Source of the DNA: Flavobacteriales bacterium
GTDB taxonomy: Bacteria; Bacteroidota; Bacteroidia; Flavobacteriales_F; PHOS-HE28
Length of the DNA: 64,000 nucleotides
Direction of reading: 5' to 3'
NCBI GenBank assembly: GCA_016716605.1
Contig: JADJWA010000001.1
Span: 2,215,001-2,279,000 of the forward strand
Positions 47,311 to 57,864 of the stretch are shown here, one piece after another. The stretch's first letter is position 1. Each line of letters begins with the position of its first letter. Both the position numbers and the translations under genes were made by a program. The notes beneath the pieces were generated by a model, which did no database searches, had not been told where the DNA came from, and saw only the letters and a list, made by a program, of their open reading frames with translations.

Positions 47311-50300
47311 TTATTGGATGATGAGCTTCTCCGTATGCACGAGTGCCCCGGCTACTGTGCATTGCACAGTGTAGGCGCCTCTCGCCCATTGCCGTGTATC
47401 GAGCAGCGCTTGGCCTTGGGCGCTTTGGAGCTTGTCGGTAGCTATCACTCGACCGATCGGATCCAGCACGCGCAGGCCGCCTTCCGTATCACTGGGCAAG
47501 AGTGAATAATTCAGTGACACGTAAGTGCTCGCCGGATTCGGCTGCAGCTTGAAGGAGCGCTGTGCCTTAGCACCATCATCCTTCGTGTCTCGAATCAAGC
47601 GCTTGGGCTCGCTTTCCCCACCCGTGAGCGGCGGGCGGCAGATGCCGTAATGGAAGCAGAGCGTATTGCTGATCCAAGTTGCGGGCCGATCGTACTGGTC
47701 CTGGATCAGCGATTCCCACGCCGCGACCTCAGCCGGATCTAGTTGCCTAAGGTCACGGGCTTGCTGTTCCAGGTTGAGCAGGTCGGCGACGAGTGTGGTC
47801 ATGCGGGCGCGCTCGGCCTCCTCGGCGATAGAGAGCTTATGGTCGTCCTCCAGATCATCCATCAACGCTTGAGCACCACTGAAGTCCTCGGCCTGCACAC
47901 GCAACAAGGCCTCCGCGTAGCGCGCCGCCACTGTGGGCACTTGCGCCCACACCCAGCGCAGGCTATCGTTCTCCACGCCAGTGCTGTCGCGTGTGGCATA
48001 GAGGTCGAGTAGCTCGTTGACGGCCTCGGTCATGCGCGCGTGGTGCTCACCCATCTGCGCTTCCAAGGTGGTGCGGTAGGTGTGTGTTTCCCAACTGGCG
48101 GCGATGCTGGCGATCCGGTGCGGCGGCAGCGGGTAGAGCGCATCGTATTCGGCCCAGCGGAGGAAGCCCTCTTTCTTGGTGGCATCGGGGTTGGCGATGC
48201 AGATCTCGGCCTTGATGGCCTCGGGCACTTGCTTATTCACCAGTTCCATCAGGGCCTCGGTGCTCAGATAGGGGCTCTTGCTCAGCAGGTAGGTGCGCAG
48301 TTCCCAGACATCCTGCGGCCACGCGCTCACGATCTCCTCCACGACGGCATCGGTGTTTCCGCCGTCGATCAGCTGCTCATAGAGGTAGCGCGTCTCACCG
48401 TAGTCCGTACGCGCGTTCACCAGCATGCCAGCCACACCCACTACACCGGGGTCCACGCTGATCAGGTGCGGGGTGCATTCGCTGCTCATGCCATAGGGGA
48501 TGCCTGCGGGCAGCAAGAGGTCGGAGACGTGCTCGGGGAAGAGGCCCGTGCCCGTGCGGTAGTAGTAGGTGATGGGGTGGTCCGTATCCACGTAGAAATC
48601 CCACTTCTCCGTCTCGCCGCTCCAACCATCGAGAGTATTGTCCGCTCCACGACCGGCAGAGGCTTGGATGGTGCGGATAGTGTGGAACGCTGCGTCGGCC
48701 TGCCCCTCGACCTTCCTACTGTACAGGTTCTTGTCCACGTTGCTGTTCGTGTTGCAATACTTCTGCAGGCCGAGGCGCTGTAGCCTCCGGGTTCGGTGCT
48801 GGCGCATACGCCCTCGCCCACGAAGCCGGTGCTGAGGTTGGTGGCCGTGTTCTTCCAGATCTTGTCGTTGTGGTCGCGGCTGTAGCCTACTACGATGGCC
48901 TCGGCGGGCAATACCGGATTCGCTTGCTCGGAATGCACTACGTTGTCGTGGAGCTTGAAGCCAAAGGACTCATAGGTGTAAATGCCGCGTGGCATGCCGA
49001 ACCAGAACTCTTCAGTTGGATGTGTGAAGGCGATGGCTCTGTCCGTAATCTCGAAGTCGTTGTTGCGCACGGTGAAACCGGTGATGCCACTGGCATACAC
49101 GCCGCAGATCGTGTTGGAGAAACTGCTGTTCTCTAACGTGAACATGCTGTTGGTGGGCGCGCCCAGGGCATGCACGCCGTGGTCGAGGCCGGTGAAGCTG
49201 GTGGGCACACGCTCGGCGGCGGTGCAGGGCGTGCCCGGCGTGGGGCACGCATCGGTGACCACGAAGCGCGAGCCGTAGGTGTGCAGGCCGTGGCCGAGCA
49301 AGTGGGTCTCCGGCACATTGGCGATGGTGTTACGGAAGGTGCAGGCCTGGAAGGCGATGCCGCGCACGCCATCGAGCTTGATCAGTTCCTCGGTGCCCAG
49401 TTCAGCTTGCAATGCGCCCTCGGTGAACTCGAAGACGGCATGCACGAACTGGCTGCGGTTGCGCGTCTCGAATTGCATGTTGCTGATCTGCCCGTAGGGC
49501 CGGAACTGGACGGCGGGTCGGCAATCGCGCACAACACCGCCGGGCTGGGCCTGGGTGCCCTTGATCTTCACCACGCCGCCACCTTTCGTCAGGTCGTTCA
49601 GGTCGCCCACCAGGATGCCGATGGCCGCATTGTCGACGACCCCGCCGTTGCGCAACTCGAAGTAGCCCTGGTTGGTGGGGTTCTGCGCCAGGTTGGAATT
49701 GCCCAGCACTTGCACGCCTTTCCATTCCTTACCGCAGCTGTTGTGCAGCAGTCCGCCATCCACGATCACGCTGGCGCCGGGCTCTATTATCAGCGCCGTG
49801 TTGGGTGCGAAGTTGACGGTGTTGGTGATGGTGAGCGTGGCGCCGGGCATCACGCGCACATCCTGCGTGAGGTTCTTGTGGATGCTCCAGGTGGTATTCT
49901 CGGTAATGACGCGCGCAACGGTCGGCTGCTCGGCGAGGTCGGATTCCCAGAGGCCGCGGCCCCATGTTCCCGCGCGGAGTTTGCCCGCGCAGTAGTTGAT
50001 GTCGAGGTCGTTTACGCGCACGTTAGGCAGGGCAGCATAGAATGGCTCCCATGCTACCTCAGCTTCCGAACCGTTCCGGTAGTACACACCCGCATCCGTC
50101 GCGATGTAGAGCCCGTCTTCCGTGCCATTTTGGTAGACGATGTCGTTTACAGGGAGGTTCGGTAGGCTGCCCAACGGATCCCAATTCGTCCACGTATCGC
50201 CCCGGTCACTAGAGTGAAACACCTTCTTGTCAGCCGAATAGCCGCTGATCGTGACCCAAATGCGATGGGCATTCAGCGGATCAATGGTCACTTGAGTTGC

Positions 50301-52403
50301 GGCCATATTAGGGAAGGGGAGATCAACGAGTTCCAACGCAGGCTGGCCTGTTGAGTTGATGACGATTGGCGCCGCTCTGCGGAGCAGCCTTGATTCTTGA
50401 ACCCCTGCACTACAGACATAAGATACAGTCAAGCCATAGACTCCTTCTTCGTTACCGGGGGCAATCGCGAGATCGACCCAGGCCCTTTGGTCGCAGGCGA
50501 ATTCGTTAGTTGAGAAATCCACATTCTGCCAATGGGAATGCCTTGAGAACTGGTCCATTTGCGCGGTGGCAGGAGCTTCCGAATTCACTTCTTTCCAAAT
50601 ATCACTGTAACCAAGGACAAGTTTGGCATCGTGTTCATCAAACTCCATGGGCCGTCTCGCTCCAGCCGTGTACCAGCCTTCGGCGTGCAACAATTTCGGG
50701 CATGTGTTGGTTAGCCATCCGCCTGTAATACAGTTCGGGTCAATCGCCCCATCAAAAAGCTTCACCACTGGCAGATATCGCTCATCCGTGCCGTAATGGT
50801 GCCTTCCAGTCGGGTCGATTGCAACTGAACCGCCGTCGCCGAAGACAAGATGCCTCCACCTGTTTTCTGTTGGAGCGGAAGGGAGCAATCGCCGTACTCC
50901 GTTGTCAAACTCGCCTGAGATAATTGAACTCGGATGAGTTGGATCGCTTGCCAGCGCTGTAACCAACCCAACCCCAAGACCAATATTGCGATTCTCCCAA
51001 AGCGGAGTGGCACCAAAGGGATTCGTGCAACGGTGTATGCCACCATGATTGCCGATCCAAAGTTCAGCTCCATCAGGAGTGAACGCTGCGACTTGCTGGT
51101 CATCATGAATACGTTCGTAGGTATCTGGATTCTGCAAAAGGCCGTCACCGAAAAGGCTCACGGTTGTTCCGCCGTTGGTGGACTTATAGAGGCGCAACCC
51201 ACCATACGTGATGAACTGGTCCTGACCAGCCACTGTGGTTGTGGCGATCGGAATCCATCCTACTGATGTGCCGCCGCTTGCAATGATGGTTCCGCCGCTC
51301 CAGGTCTCGGTGGTCTCATCGTAAACATAGGCCCGGCTCCGGGTCGAATAGCCTTGCTGCAGCATCGCGTAGACCTTGGTGGAGGAGGCGCCTTTCTCCG
51401 GCGCCAGATTAATTCGTGTACCAGCCGGAGAGAGCGTGCTTGGCTCGAGCCCGGTCGTCGGACCAGTAATTGCCGTCCAAGTCAGTCCCTGATCAGTCGA
51501 ACGATAGACATTTGCATCCGCTGCATACACGACCGTGGTTCCCTCCTTGAAGAACAGCCCTTTCCAGAAATTTCCAGTAGGCGAGTCAAAAACCTCTGTC
51601 CATTGAACTTGGTTCGCAGGGGCCATCGCATTCGTGGTGCGATACAAACCTTCGGTGGTTGCTGCTATGGCAAGGTCCTGATTGGCCGGGTCAACCGCCA
51701 TGTTCAGAATATGCTGGCGGTTGGTCATGTCGATATCCAGACCGCCGGAAATGCTCTCCCATGTATCACCGCCATCAGTGCTTCTCCAAACCCCTGTGCA
51801 ATAGGCAAGCACATTATCAGAGCCGCCCGTGCTGATGAACACAACGTTCGGGTCAATTTGTGAGACAACGATTGCCGAAACAGGAGTGAACTCACGCTCG
51901 TCCGCGATGGCGCTCCATGAAGACCCGTGATCGGCGCTTCGGAAGAGGCCACCGTAGCTCGACGCGCAGTACATGATACCATTCGACGCGAACTCTGGAT
52001 GAAAAGCAATGGCATGAATCTGTCCCGTTCCAGTGGACCGTGCTAGTACCTCCCCAGCGGGACCCAGCGGTGACTCGTTTGGGCCAATCGATGTCCAACT
52101 TGACGCATAGATACCATCATTGCCAAACCTTGCGCTGAGGTATGCGATGTGTTCCTGCGAAGCAAGGCCGACTTGATTGAAATTGCCCGTAGGGAATAGC
52201 CGCGGTCCCCAAGTACTCATGAACTTATCGAACTGCGCTCGTTCGCTGCCTTCCTCATCAATGCCCACATTGTAGGCCTCTTGATTCTGGAACCATGCCG
52301 AATATTCCCAAAGACTCATGCCCGGTGGCACGAATGGTTGCGCAAAGGCTAGGCTCGCTAGGGTAGTCAAGAAGGGGGCGAGGTAGATGCGGTAAGCGCT
52401 CAT
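47311..52403 (-). pseudogene. Giant T9SS-exported adhesin-like protein, one frameshift
   Basis: About 1697 residues in total. The signal peptide (MSAYRIYLAPFLTTLASLAF) is followed by a sortilin/VPS10-like beta-propeller (about 80-850, repeated W-x-S-T/D-G-G-D-T-W such as GVWRSTDGGDTW), then a parallel beta-helix (about 900-1180, ITGFTVRNNDFEI). Near 48785, in GGYSA|S, the frame shifts by one nt and the rest follows (GLQKYCNTNSNVDKNLYSRK ... to a T9SS sorting domain at LQPNPASTYVSL). The total length is one nt short of a multiple of 3. A missing C in a C-run would rejoin the frames. Likely a surface protein. Confidence 0.75.
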
Positions 52404-52424
52404 AGGCTGCGGGCTTTGGTGAAT

Positions 52425-52432
52425 CGAATGTA
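52425..52432 (-). promoter_or_regulatory. Promoter -7 element for giant T9SS gene
   Basis: TACATTCG on the minus strand, 21 nt upstream of the ATG at 52403. The rest of the 52433-52751 gap holds no gene I can recognise. Confidence 0.5.
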
Positions 52433-52751
52433 GCATTTCGATCCACCCGGAGCCTACTACTAATTCCGCTGTTGCGCCCCCTGACCCATGCTGGCCGCTA
52501 TGGTCTGCGCCCTCGCATGGAGTCGTGGCCACACGGGGCGGTGAGCCTCCCGTAACATGTTGCGAAGGATCTAGCCTCCGAACTGCCTCAGGCTATCACC
52601 CCTTCAACAACGACTCGAAGAGGCTGCGTCCGTCCGTTTCCCCAGTCGTTCATCGCACGCCGCTCCGGGTGCGGCAACATGCCTTCGCATCATGCTCTGC
52701 ATACTGCCGCCTGCGGCTTAATGGCGTCATAGGTACCACTTGGCGAGCTTA

Positions 52752-53753
52752 TCACGCTTGAAAGCGCATCGCATCGCGCAGTGCAGCAGGCAGCTTCGGG
52801 ATGTGCTTCCGCTCGAACAGGAAGCTGCTGAGATCGGCGATCTCCTGGAAGATGTGGTGGCTGTTGAGCGCGCCGGCGAGGTAGCTCTTGCCGGTGCTGC
52901 CGCCGGTGCCTACGCGCAGCCCGATGGTGCGGTGCACCATGCTGAGGTGGCGGTAGCGCCAGGTGGCCAGCGCCTCGTCGATGTCGAGCAAGCGCTCCAG
53001 CAGGCGGAAGGGCATCTGCAGGATCGGCTCATCGCGGTAGAGCATGATGAAGACCGCGCTGCGCGAGGCGGCCGGGGAGAGGCGCCGCCCCTCGCCGGTG
53101 ACGAAGAGGCTGTCCCACAGCGCGAGGTTGCTCTCTTCGCCTTTCACGAGCGATGCGGAGTAGATGGCCTTGTGCTGCTCCCAGAAGGGTGTTTCGCCTG
53201 CTGGCCAGAAGCGCGCATCGAGGAAGGGCATGCGCTCCAGCCAGGCGTTCACCAGGTCGAAGAAAGTGGGCTGGCCTTCGAGCGCTTCGATCTCCGCCTT
53301 GTGCTCGGGGCGCAATTGGCTGGTGTAGTACTGCTTGCCGAAGCGCTGCTCCATGCGCAGGCCGAGCTTCGCCTCGAGGATCTTGAATTGCATGCTCTGG
53401 AATCCGCTCGCGGGCCGCAGCATGTCGCGGAAGTCGAGGAAGTCGAGCGGCGTCATGGTCTCCAGGATGTCGATCTGCTTCACCAGCACTTGCAGGATGC
53501 TGTGCACGCGGCCCAGGCGGTGCACGGCGATGCTCAGCTCGCCGCCATCATCGTCCACATGCCCGTCGGCGAAGAGATCCATCACGCTGCCCACCTCGTG
53601 CAGCACCTGCTTGAACCAGAGCTCGTAGTTCTGGTGGATGATGATGAAGAGCATCTCGTCGTGCGCGGGCGCGCCGTGCTTCACGCTCTCCAGCTCCTGC
53701 GCGTTGAGGATCTTGTCGAGCTGCAGGTAGTCGGGGTAGTACACGTTGCTCAT
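52752..53753 (-). CDS. kynA: Tryptophan 2,3-dioxygenase
   Basis: A 333-residue heme dioxygenase opening the kynurenine pathway. Family blocks: YLQLDKIL, HDEMLFIIIHQNYELWFKQ (heme pocket, near 31-50), ASGFQSMQFKILE near 120 and WRYRHLSMVHRTIG-GTGGSTGKSYL near 272-295, including the axial His. The length is usual. No other kyn genes are nearby. A TACATTCG element lies 27 nt upstream. Confidence 0.95.
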   Translation of the reverse strand: MSNVYYPDYLQLDKILNAQELESVKHGAPAHDEMLFIIIHQNYELWFKQVLHEVGSVMDLFADGHVDDDGGELSIAVHRLGRVHSILQVLVKQIDILETMTPLDFLDFRDMLRPASGFQSMQFKILEAKLGLRMEQRFGKQYYTSQLRPEHKAEIEALEGQPTFFDLVNAWLERMPFLDARFWPAGETPFWEQHKAIYSASLVKGEESNLALWDSLFVTGEGRRLSPAASRSAVFIMLYRDEPILQMPFRLLERLLDIDEALATWRYRHLSMVHRTIGLRVGTGGSTGKSYLAGALNSHHIFQEIADLSSFLFERKHIPKLPAALRDAMRFQA

Positions 53754-53781
53754 CGGTGGTGCGCGGTCAGTGCGATTGCGG

Positions 53782-53789
53782 CGAATGTA
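53782..53789 (-). promoter_or_regulatory. Promoter -7 element for kynA
   Basis: TACATTCG on the minus strand, 27-28 nt upstream of the kynA ATG at 53753. The divergent gene at 53823 has its own TAACTTTG 20 nt away. Confidence 0.5.
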
Positions 53790-53811
53790 GCCGCGGCCTT
53801 CGCGGCGGGGC

Positions 53812-53819
53812 TAACTTTG
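53812..53819 (+). promoter_or_regulatory. -7 element next to 53823 gene start
   Basis: TAACTTTG, an exact TAnnTTTG match, ending 3 nt before the ATG at 53823. Confidence 0.55.
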
Positions 53820-53822
53820 GTC

Positions 53823-54269
53823 ATGCGCTTCACGGTCCTGCTCCTGCTGCTCATCGCCATGGAGGCCACAGCGCAATTCGGCATCGGCATCCAGATCCCG
53901 GTGGGACGCAGCACGCAGCGGCTGGGCACGGTGCCCGATAGCATGGGACTTTATTCGCCGCGCGAACTGGATATCCAGCCGCGCTGCCCCGAAGGCATCG
54001 AGCGGTGGTCGGAGCGGATCGTGCGCATGGAAGGCTGCCCTGCGGATACCACGTTCAGGCAATGCCCCGCTCGCGGAATGCTGGTGCTGCGCTACACGGT
54101 TGAGCGCGACGGCGCCATCGCTGATCCGCAGGTGGTGAAGGGAGGCTGCACCGGTCTCAATCGCCGCATCGAATGCGCAGCGCAAGCCTCCTCCCCTTGG
54201 GAGCCTGGACGCCTGGGCTACCACAAGGTGAGTACGCGCATGCAGGTGAAACTCCGGTTTGAGCCATGA
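53823..54269 (+). CDS. Secreted TonB C-terminal-like domain protein
   Basis: A 148-residue protein. A signal peptide (MRFTVLLLLLIAMEATAQ) is followed by a domain resembling the TonB C-terminal fold (MLVLRYTVERDGAIADPQVV near 90). It overlaps the next, similar gene by 4 nt; the pair looks like an internal duplication. No transmembrane anchor typical of TonB itself. Confidence 0.65.
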   Translation: MRFTVLLLLLIAMEATAQFGIGIQIPVGRSTQRLGTVPDSMGLYSPRELDIQPRCPEGIERWSERIVRMEGCPADTTFRQCPARGMLVLRYTVERDGAIADPQVVKGGCTGLNRRIECAAQASSPWEPGRLGYHKVSTRMQVKLRFEP

Positions 54270-54670
54270 GGATGCTGTTGCCGTTGATGCTTTTCCTGCT
54301 GTGCTCGAATGCCGGACTGGCTCAAGCTGATGCAGACAGTCTGATCATTGGCAGGCGCATGGAACGATTACCGTCCTTCCCGAACGGAGAACAGGCCCTG
54401 TACAAGTACCTCGACCGCAACGTGCGCATGCCCGAAGCGGCATTGGCGGCCAGCATTTCGGGCAGCGTCTATATCACATTCCTAATTGACAGCACGGGCG
54501 CCCTGCATGACCCGGAGGTGAAGCGCGGCCTTGGGTATGGCTGCGATGAGGAAGCCGTTCGCGTGGTGCGTGGAATGCCGCGTTGGGAGCCCGGCACTGT
54601 GCTGCGCAAGCCGCACGCCGTTCAGTACATCCTGCCTGTGCGCTTCGATGGGCGCAGGCGGCGGCGATAA
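54266..54670 (+). CDS. Secreted TonB C-terminal-like domain protein
   Basis: A 134-residue protein. A signal peptide (MRMLLPLMLFLLCSNAGLAQ) is followed by a TonB C-terminal domain: YKYLDRNVRMPEAALAASISG, VYITFLIDSTGALHDPEVKRG, EAVRVVRGMPRWEPG. Such domains in Bacteroidota often bind TonB-dependent receptors or act as periplasmic partners. It ends in an Arg-rich tail. Confidence 0.75.
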   Translation: MRMLLPLMLFLLCSNAGLAQADADSLIIGRRMERLPSFPNGEQALYKYLDRNVRMPEAALAASISGSVYITFLIDSTGALHDPEVKRGLGYGCDEEAVRVVRGMPRWEPGTVLRKPHAVQYILPVRFDGRRRRR

Positions 54671-54680
54671 GGGAATCCGA

Positions 54681-55097
54681 TCACTCCTGATGCACCGGCT
54701 TCGCCTTGCGCTCCTCGCGGGCCTTCAGAGAGGCATCGCGCTGGGCCTGCTTCATCTGCTGCCAAAGCGCCCATTGCTCGGCGGTCATCGCCTTCTGGAT
54801 CTCGGCCTGCTTCTGGTCGCGCAGCTCGATGGTCCTGGCGCGCTTGGCCTGCTGTTCGAGGTTCTGCCGGTTCAATTCCTTGTAGCGCTCGCCGTATTCG
54901 CGGTCGATGCGGTTGAGGTCCTCCACTTGCGCATCGGAGAGGCCCAGTTCCTTGGCCATCATCTGCGGGGTGGACTTCGGAGGGAGCACGGGTGTTACCG
55001 CGGTTTGCTGCTCGGCTTGGGCAGGCTTGGCGTCATCTTGCGCGCGCACGGTGCCGGTGATGGCCAAGGCGACGGCGAGGTGGAGTATCGTCTTCAT
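54681..55097 (-). CDS. Secreted helical Spy/CpxP-like protein
   Basis: A 138-residue protein. A signal peptide (MKTILHLAVALAITGTVRAQ) is followed by a Pro-rich linker and a helical, charged domain (LGLSDAQVEDLNRIDREYGE ... KAMTAEQWALWQQMK). The pattern resembles Spy/CpxP-like periplasmic chaperones or stress proteins, though the family's LTxxQ motifs are only partly matched. A TAATTTCG element lies about 38 nt upstream. Confidence 0.65.
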   Translation of the reverse strand: MKTILHLAVALAITGTVRAQDDAKPAQAEQQTAVTPVLPPKSTPQMMAKELGLSDAQVEDLNRIDREYGERYKELNRQNLEQQAKRARTIELRDQKQAEIQKAMTAEQWALWQQMKQAQRDASLKAREERKAKPVHQE

Positions 55098-55135
55098 GCT
55101 TTGCGCCTGCACATGGTTGCTTCGGCGAACGAGGG

Positions 55136-55143
55136 CGAAATTA
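55136..55143 (-). promoter_or_regulatory. Promoter -7 element for 55097 gene
   Basis: TAATTTCG on the minus strand, 38 nt upstream of the ATG. Confidence 0.45.
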
Positions 55144-55149
55144 GGAAGG

Positions 55150-57201
55150 TCAGCGGGCGATCACGATCCGGGTGGCGCCACCGGCCAGTTCCAGGGCATA
55201 GGCGCCAGGGGCCAAGGCCGATACATCGATGCCATTCACGGCAGCCCCAGCGGTGCTTTGCATGGCGATGCGGCCGGCGGCATCGCGCAGGCTGATCGGT
55301 GTTGCTGGCGACAAGCGCTGCGCTTCTGTGATGAAGATGCGGTCGTTGGCCGGGTTGGGGTAGGCGCGGAGCTGCGCGGCCGGCGCCACCGCGATGCCCA
55401 CGTTCTCATCGACGCCGATGACGCCGAGCGCATGCGTGGTGGCGTTCACGAACCAGATTCGGCCATCGGGGCCCACCTCGATTCCCATGATGCCAGCTGC
55501 GCCTGTCTGGATCCGTCCCAGCTCTGCGAAGCTGCCGCCTTCACTGATGTCGAAGATCACGATGTCGCCGTTGGCATGGTCGCTCACCAGCAGGTGGTCG
55601 CCGCTGATGGCGATGCCCGCTGGCTGGACCAGACCGGTGGTGATGATGGTCTCCCAGATGTGGCCGCTCATCTGAGTGTACTCCACGTAGCTCTCCCAAG
55701 GACCGAAGGATGCGGGGCCATTCACGCTCCCGCTGCGCGTATCGAGGCGCAGGATCCGCTGGTTGCCATGGTCCACTACGTAGAGCCAGCCGGTTCGCTT
55801 GTCCAATTCGCAATGGCTCACGATGTGGTCATTCGGGTCGCGCACGATGGTGACGCCGCCGTAGCGCCGGATCACGGCATCGCCGTGCCAGGTGTTGCCC
55901 GGACCGTGGTCCTCGCGGAAGTCGTTCATCACCACATCGCCGTTGTGGCCGTCCACCACCCAATAGCGGTTCCAGCGGTCGTGCGCGATGCCCTGGCTGC
56001 GCGGATTCACGTGCAGCATATCGAGGTGGCTGCCCAGCGGGCCTTCACCGGGGAAGGCGTAGATGTTGGGGTCTGCGCTCCACAACGTAGGTCCGGTGAA
56101 AGGATCGCCGCCGTTCTGGTTGGCGTCGAAGATGCCCGGGCTGGTGGCGAAGTTGCCGTTGTCGCCCATGGCGATGCCGGTGGGCAGGCTCATGAAATGG
56201 CCCGCGCTTGGATCTCGTTGCCAGAGGTGGGCCTGATTCGGTTCGCCGGGGTTGAAGAAGCGCACGGTGCTGCCACCGGTTCCGGGCACATCCTTGTTGA
56301 TCGCCCAGATCTCGTTGCGCGCGGGATCGGGGTGCCAGGCGATGTCGCGCGGGGTGAGCAGGTCCTCGTCGTCGTCGGCCACGATGGTGATCTCGCTGCC
56401 ATTGGCGATGATCGCCGGAACCAGGTCGGGGATCACATCATTCACCCAGAGATCAGCCGTGGCCATGTCGTTCGATGGGTCCTCATCGGCGCTGCCATTC
56501 AGGTCGCTGGCCCACACGGTGAGCACGGTGCCCCCCGGGCTCGCGGGCATCCAGGCGTCCGTGGTGAGGAACTCGTAGCTGTTGCCAGAGCCGATGCTCA
56601 TGCCGCTGTAGGGCTGTGTGAAGACCACATTGCCATCGAGCGCGGCATTCAGCGTGAAGTCCGTGACGGTGGCCGATCCGAAGTTGCGCAGCACGCCGCT
56701 GAAGCGCGTCTCGAGCCCGATGCGGTTGTACAGCGGCGTGGTGAGCGCGGTGACGCCCATGTCGAGTGCTAGCGGCTCCTGGACCAGGAAGGTGAAGATG
56801 TGGAAGCCGCCATCCTCATCGAACTCACCGATTACCGCGCCATTGGCCCGCACCCGGAAAGTGGCCTGGCCATCGCCGTAGCTATCGATGCTGATGATGT
56901 TGTACTGCACGCCTTCATCGAGGCACCATGGGCCCTCGGTGAAAGTGCTGTTGCTGGCGTAGCCTCCGGCGGGCGAGGTCTGGGTGCCGCCGCTGGCGCA
57001 GCCCAGCGCCGTGGTATTGCCGCCGATGAAGATCGGAGCCTGATTGCACGCGTTGCCGAAGGGCACCAGCTGCCAGTAGGTCTCGTTGCCCCAATCGTCG
57101 GTGAGCACCTCAATGGTGATCTCCATCTGCCCGGCGGGGCATTGGCTGAAGAGGGCGACCGTGGGCATGGAAGCGAGGAGAAGAGCGGAAAGAGCGCGCA
57201 T
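55150..57201 (-). CDS. NHL-type beta-propeller secreted protein with T9SS sorting domain
   Basis: A 683-residue protein. The signal peptide is followed by an N-terminal domain (about 25-130), an Ig-like region and an NHL-type six-bladed propeller (about 255-600, e.g. IAWHPDPARNEIWAINKD, GIAMGDNGNFATSPGIF, LYVVDHGNQRILRLD). The T9SS sorting domain (LRAYPNPANDRIFITE ... APGAYALELAGG) covers the last 75 residues. Such propellers often bind other proteins or glycans on the cell surface. The ATG at 57201 is preferred over the TTG six nt upstream. Confidence 0.85.
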   Translation of the reverse strand: MRALSALLLASMPTVALFSQCPAGQMEITIEVLTDDWGNETYWQLVPFGNACNQAPIFIGGNTTALGCASGGTQTSPAGGYASNSTFTEGPWCLDEGVQYNIISIDSYGDGQATFRVRANGAVIGEFDEDGGFHIFTFLVQEPLALDMGVTALTTPLYNRIGLETRFSGVLRNFGSATVTDFTLNAALDGNVVFTQPYSGMSIGSGNSYEFLTTDAWMPASPGGTVLTVWASDLNGSADEDPSNDMATADLWVNDVIPDLVPAIIANGSEITIVADDDEDLLTPRDIAWHPDPARNEIWAINKDVPGTGGSTVRFFNPGEPNQAHLWQRDPSAGHFMSLPTGIAMGDNGNFATSPGIFDANQNGGDPFTGPTLWSADPNIYAFPGEGPLGSHLDMLHVNPRSQGIAHDRWNRYWVVDGHNGDVVMNDFREDHGPGNTWHGDAVIRRYGGVTIVRDPNDHIVSHCELDKRTGWLYVVDHGNQRILRLDTRSGSVNGPASFGPWESYVEYTQMSGHIWETIITTGLVQPAGIAISGDHLLVSDHANGDIVIFDISEGGSFAELGRIQTGAAGIMGIEVGPDGRIWFVNATTHALGVIGVDENVGIAVAPAAQLRAYPNPANDRIFITEAQRLSPATPISLRDAAGRIAMQSTAGAAVNGIDVSALAPGAYALELAGGATRIVIAR

Positions 57202-57312
57202 TCGCAAATAGTGGTTTGGGCGCCAAGCTAACCGATGCGCTCAGTGGCTCACGGTTACTCGGCGAGGGCTGCGATGCTTTCCTTGGAAGCCTTCAACTAG
57301 CCGACGGACCCA

Positions 57313-57861
57313 TCAGTCCGAGGCCAAACGGGCGTACATAGCGGAGTCGAGCTGCTTGCCTTGCCAGTGGAGATTGCCGCGCAAGGTTCCCTCGTACCGG
57401 TATCCGCTGCGCTCCAGCAAGCCACGGGAGGCCCCGTTGGCCGGATCCGTGATGGCTTCGATCCGCCAGAATCCCATACCGAATCCATGCGCGGTCACGG
57501 CGGTCAAGGCTTCCGTCATCAACCCCTTGCGCCACTGATCAGGGCTGAGCAGGTAGCCCACTTCCGCCGTGTAGTGCTCGGGACGGAGCCGGTAGAAGCC
57601 GATGGTGCCGATCAATTCCGGTGCTTCGATCAAGCTGATGCCCCAGGTGATGCCGGTCCCTTTGCTCCGGCCTTCGGCGATCTGTTCGATGAGTCCGGCG
57701 GCGTCCTGCTCTGTGCTGGCGCGCGGGCGGGCCAGGTGCCGCATCACGCGTTCATCCGTGCGCAAGGCGAAGAGCGCGGGCGCGTCGGCCGCGGTGATCT
57801 CGCGCAGTACCAAGCGTTCGGTGCGCAGGACCGGGAATGCGGAGAGATCGGGTTCAAGCAT
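57313..57861 (-). CDS. GNAT-family N-acetyltransferase (RimJ/RimL-like)
   Basis: A 182-residue acetyltransferase: LRTERLVLREITAADAPALF at the N-terminus, acetyl-CoA-binding QWRKGLMTEALTAV near 110-123, and NGASRGLLERSGYRYEGTLRG near 143-163. Three nt before it lies the end of the alpha/beta-hydrolase gene, suggesting one transcript for 58611-57313. Confidence 0.85.
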   Translation of the reverse strand: MLEPDLSAFPVLRTERLVLREITAADAPALFALRTDERVMRHLARPRASTEQDAAGLIEQIAEGRSKGTGITWGISLIEAPELIGTIGFYRLRPEHYTAEVGYLLSPDQWRKGLMTEALTAVTAHGFGMGFWRIEAITDPANGASRGLLERSGYRYEGTLRGNLHWQGKQLDSAMYARLASD

Positions 57862-57864
57862 GGT

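Noticed and set aside
48780..48790. Programmed ribosomal frameshifting in the giant T9SS gene
   Set aside because: No classical slippery heptamer or downstream structure was recognised; a one-nt indel is simpler.
54907..56772. 621-codon plus-strand frame
   Set aside because: It runs antisense through two real minus-strand genes with signal peptides; no domain is seen.
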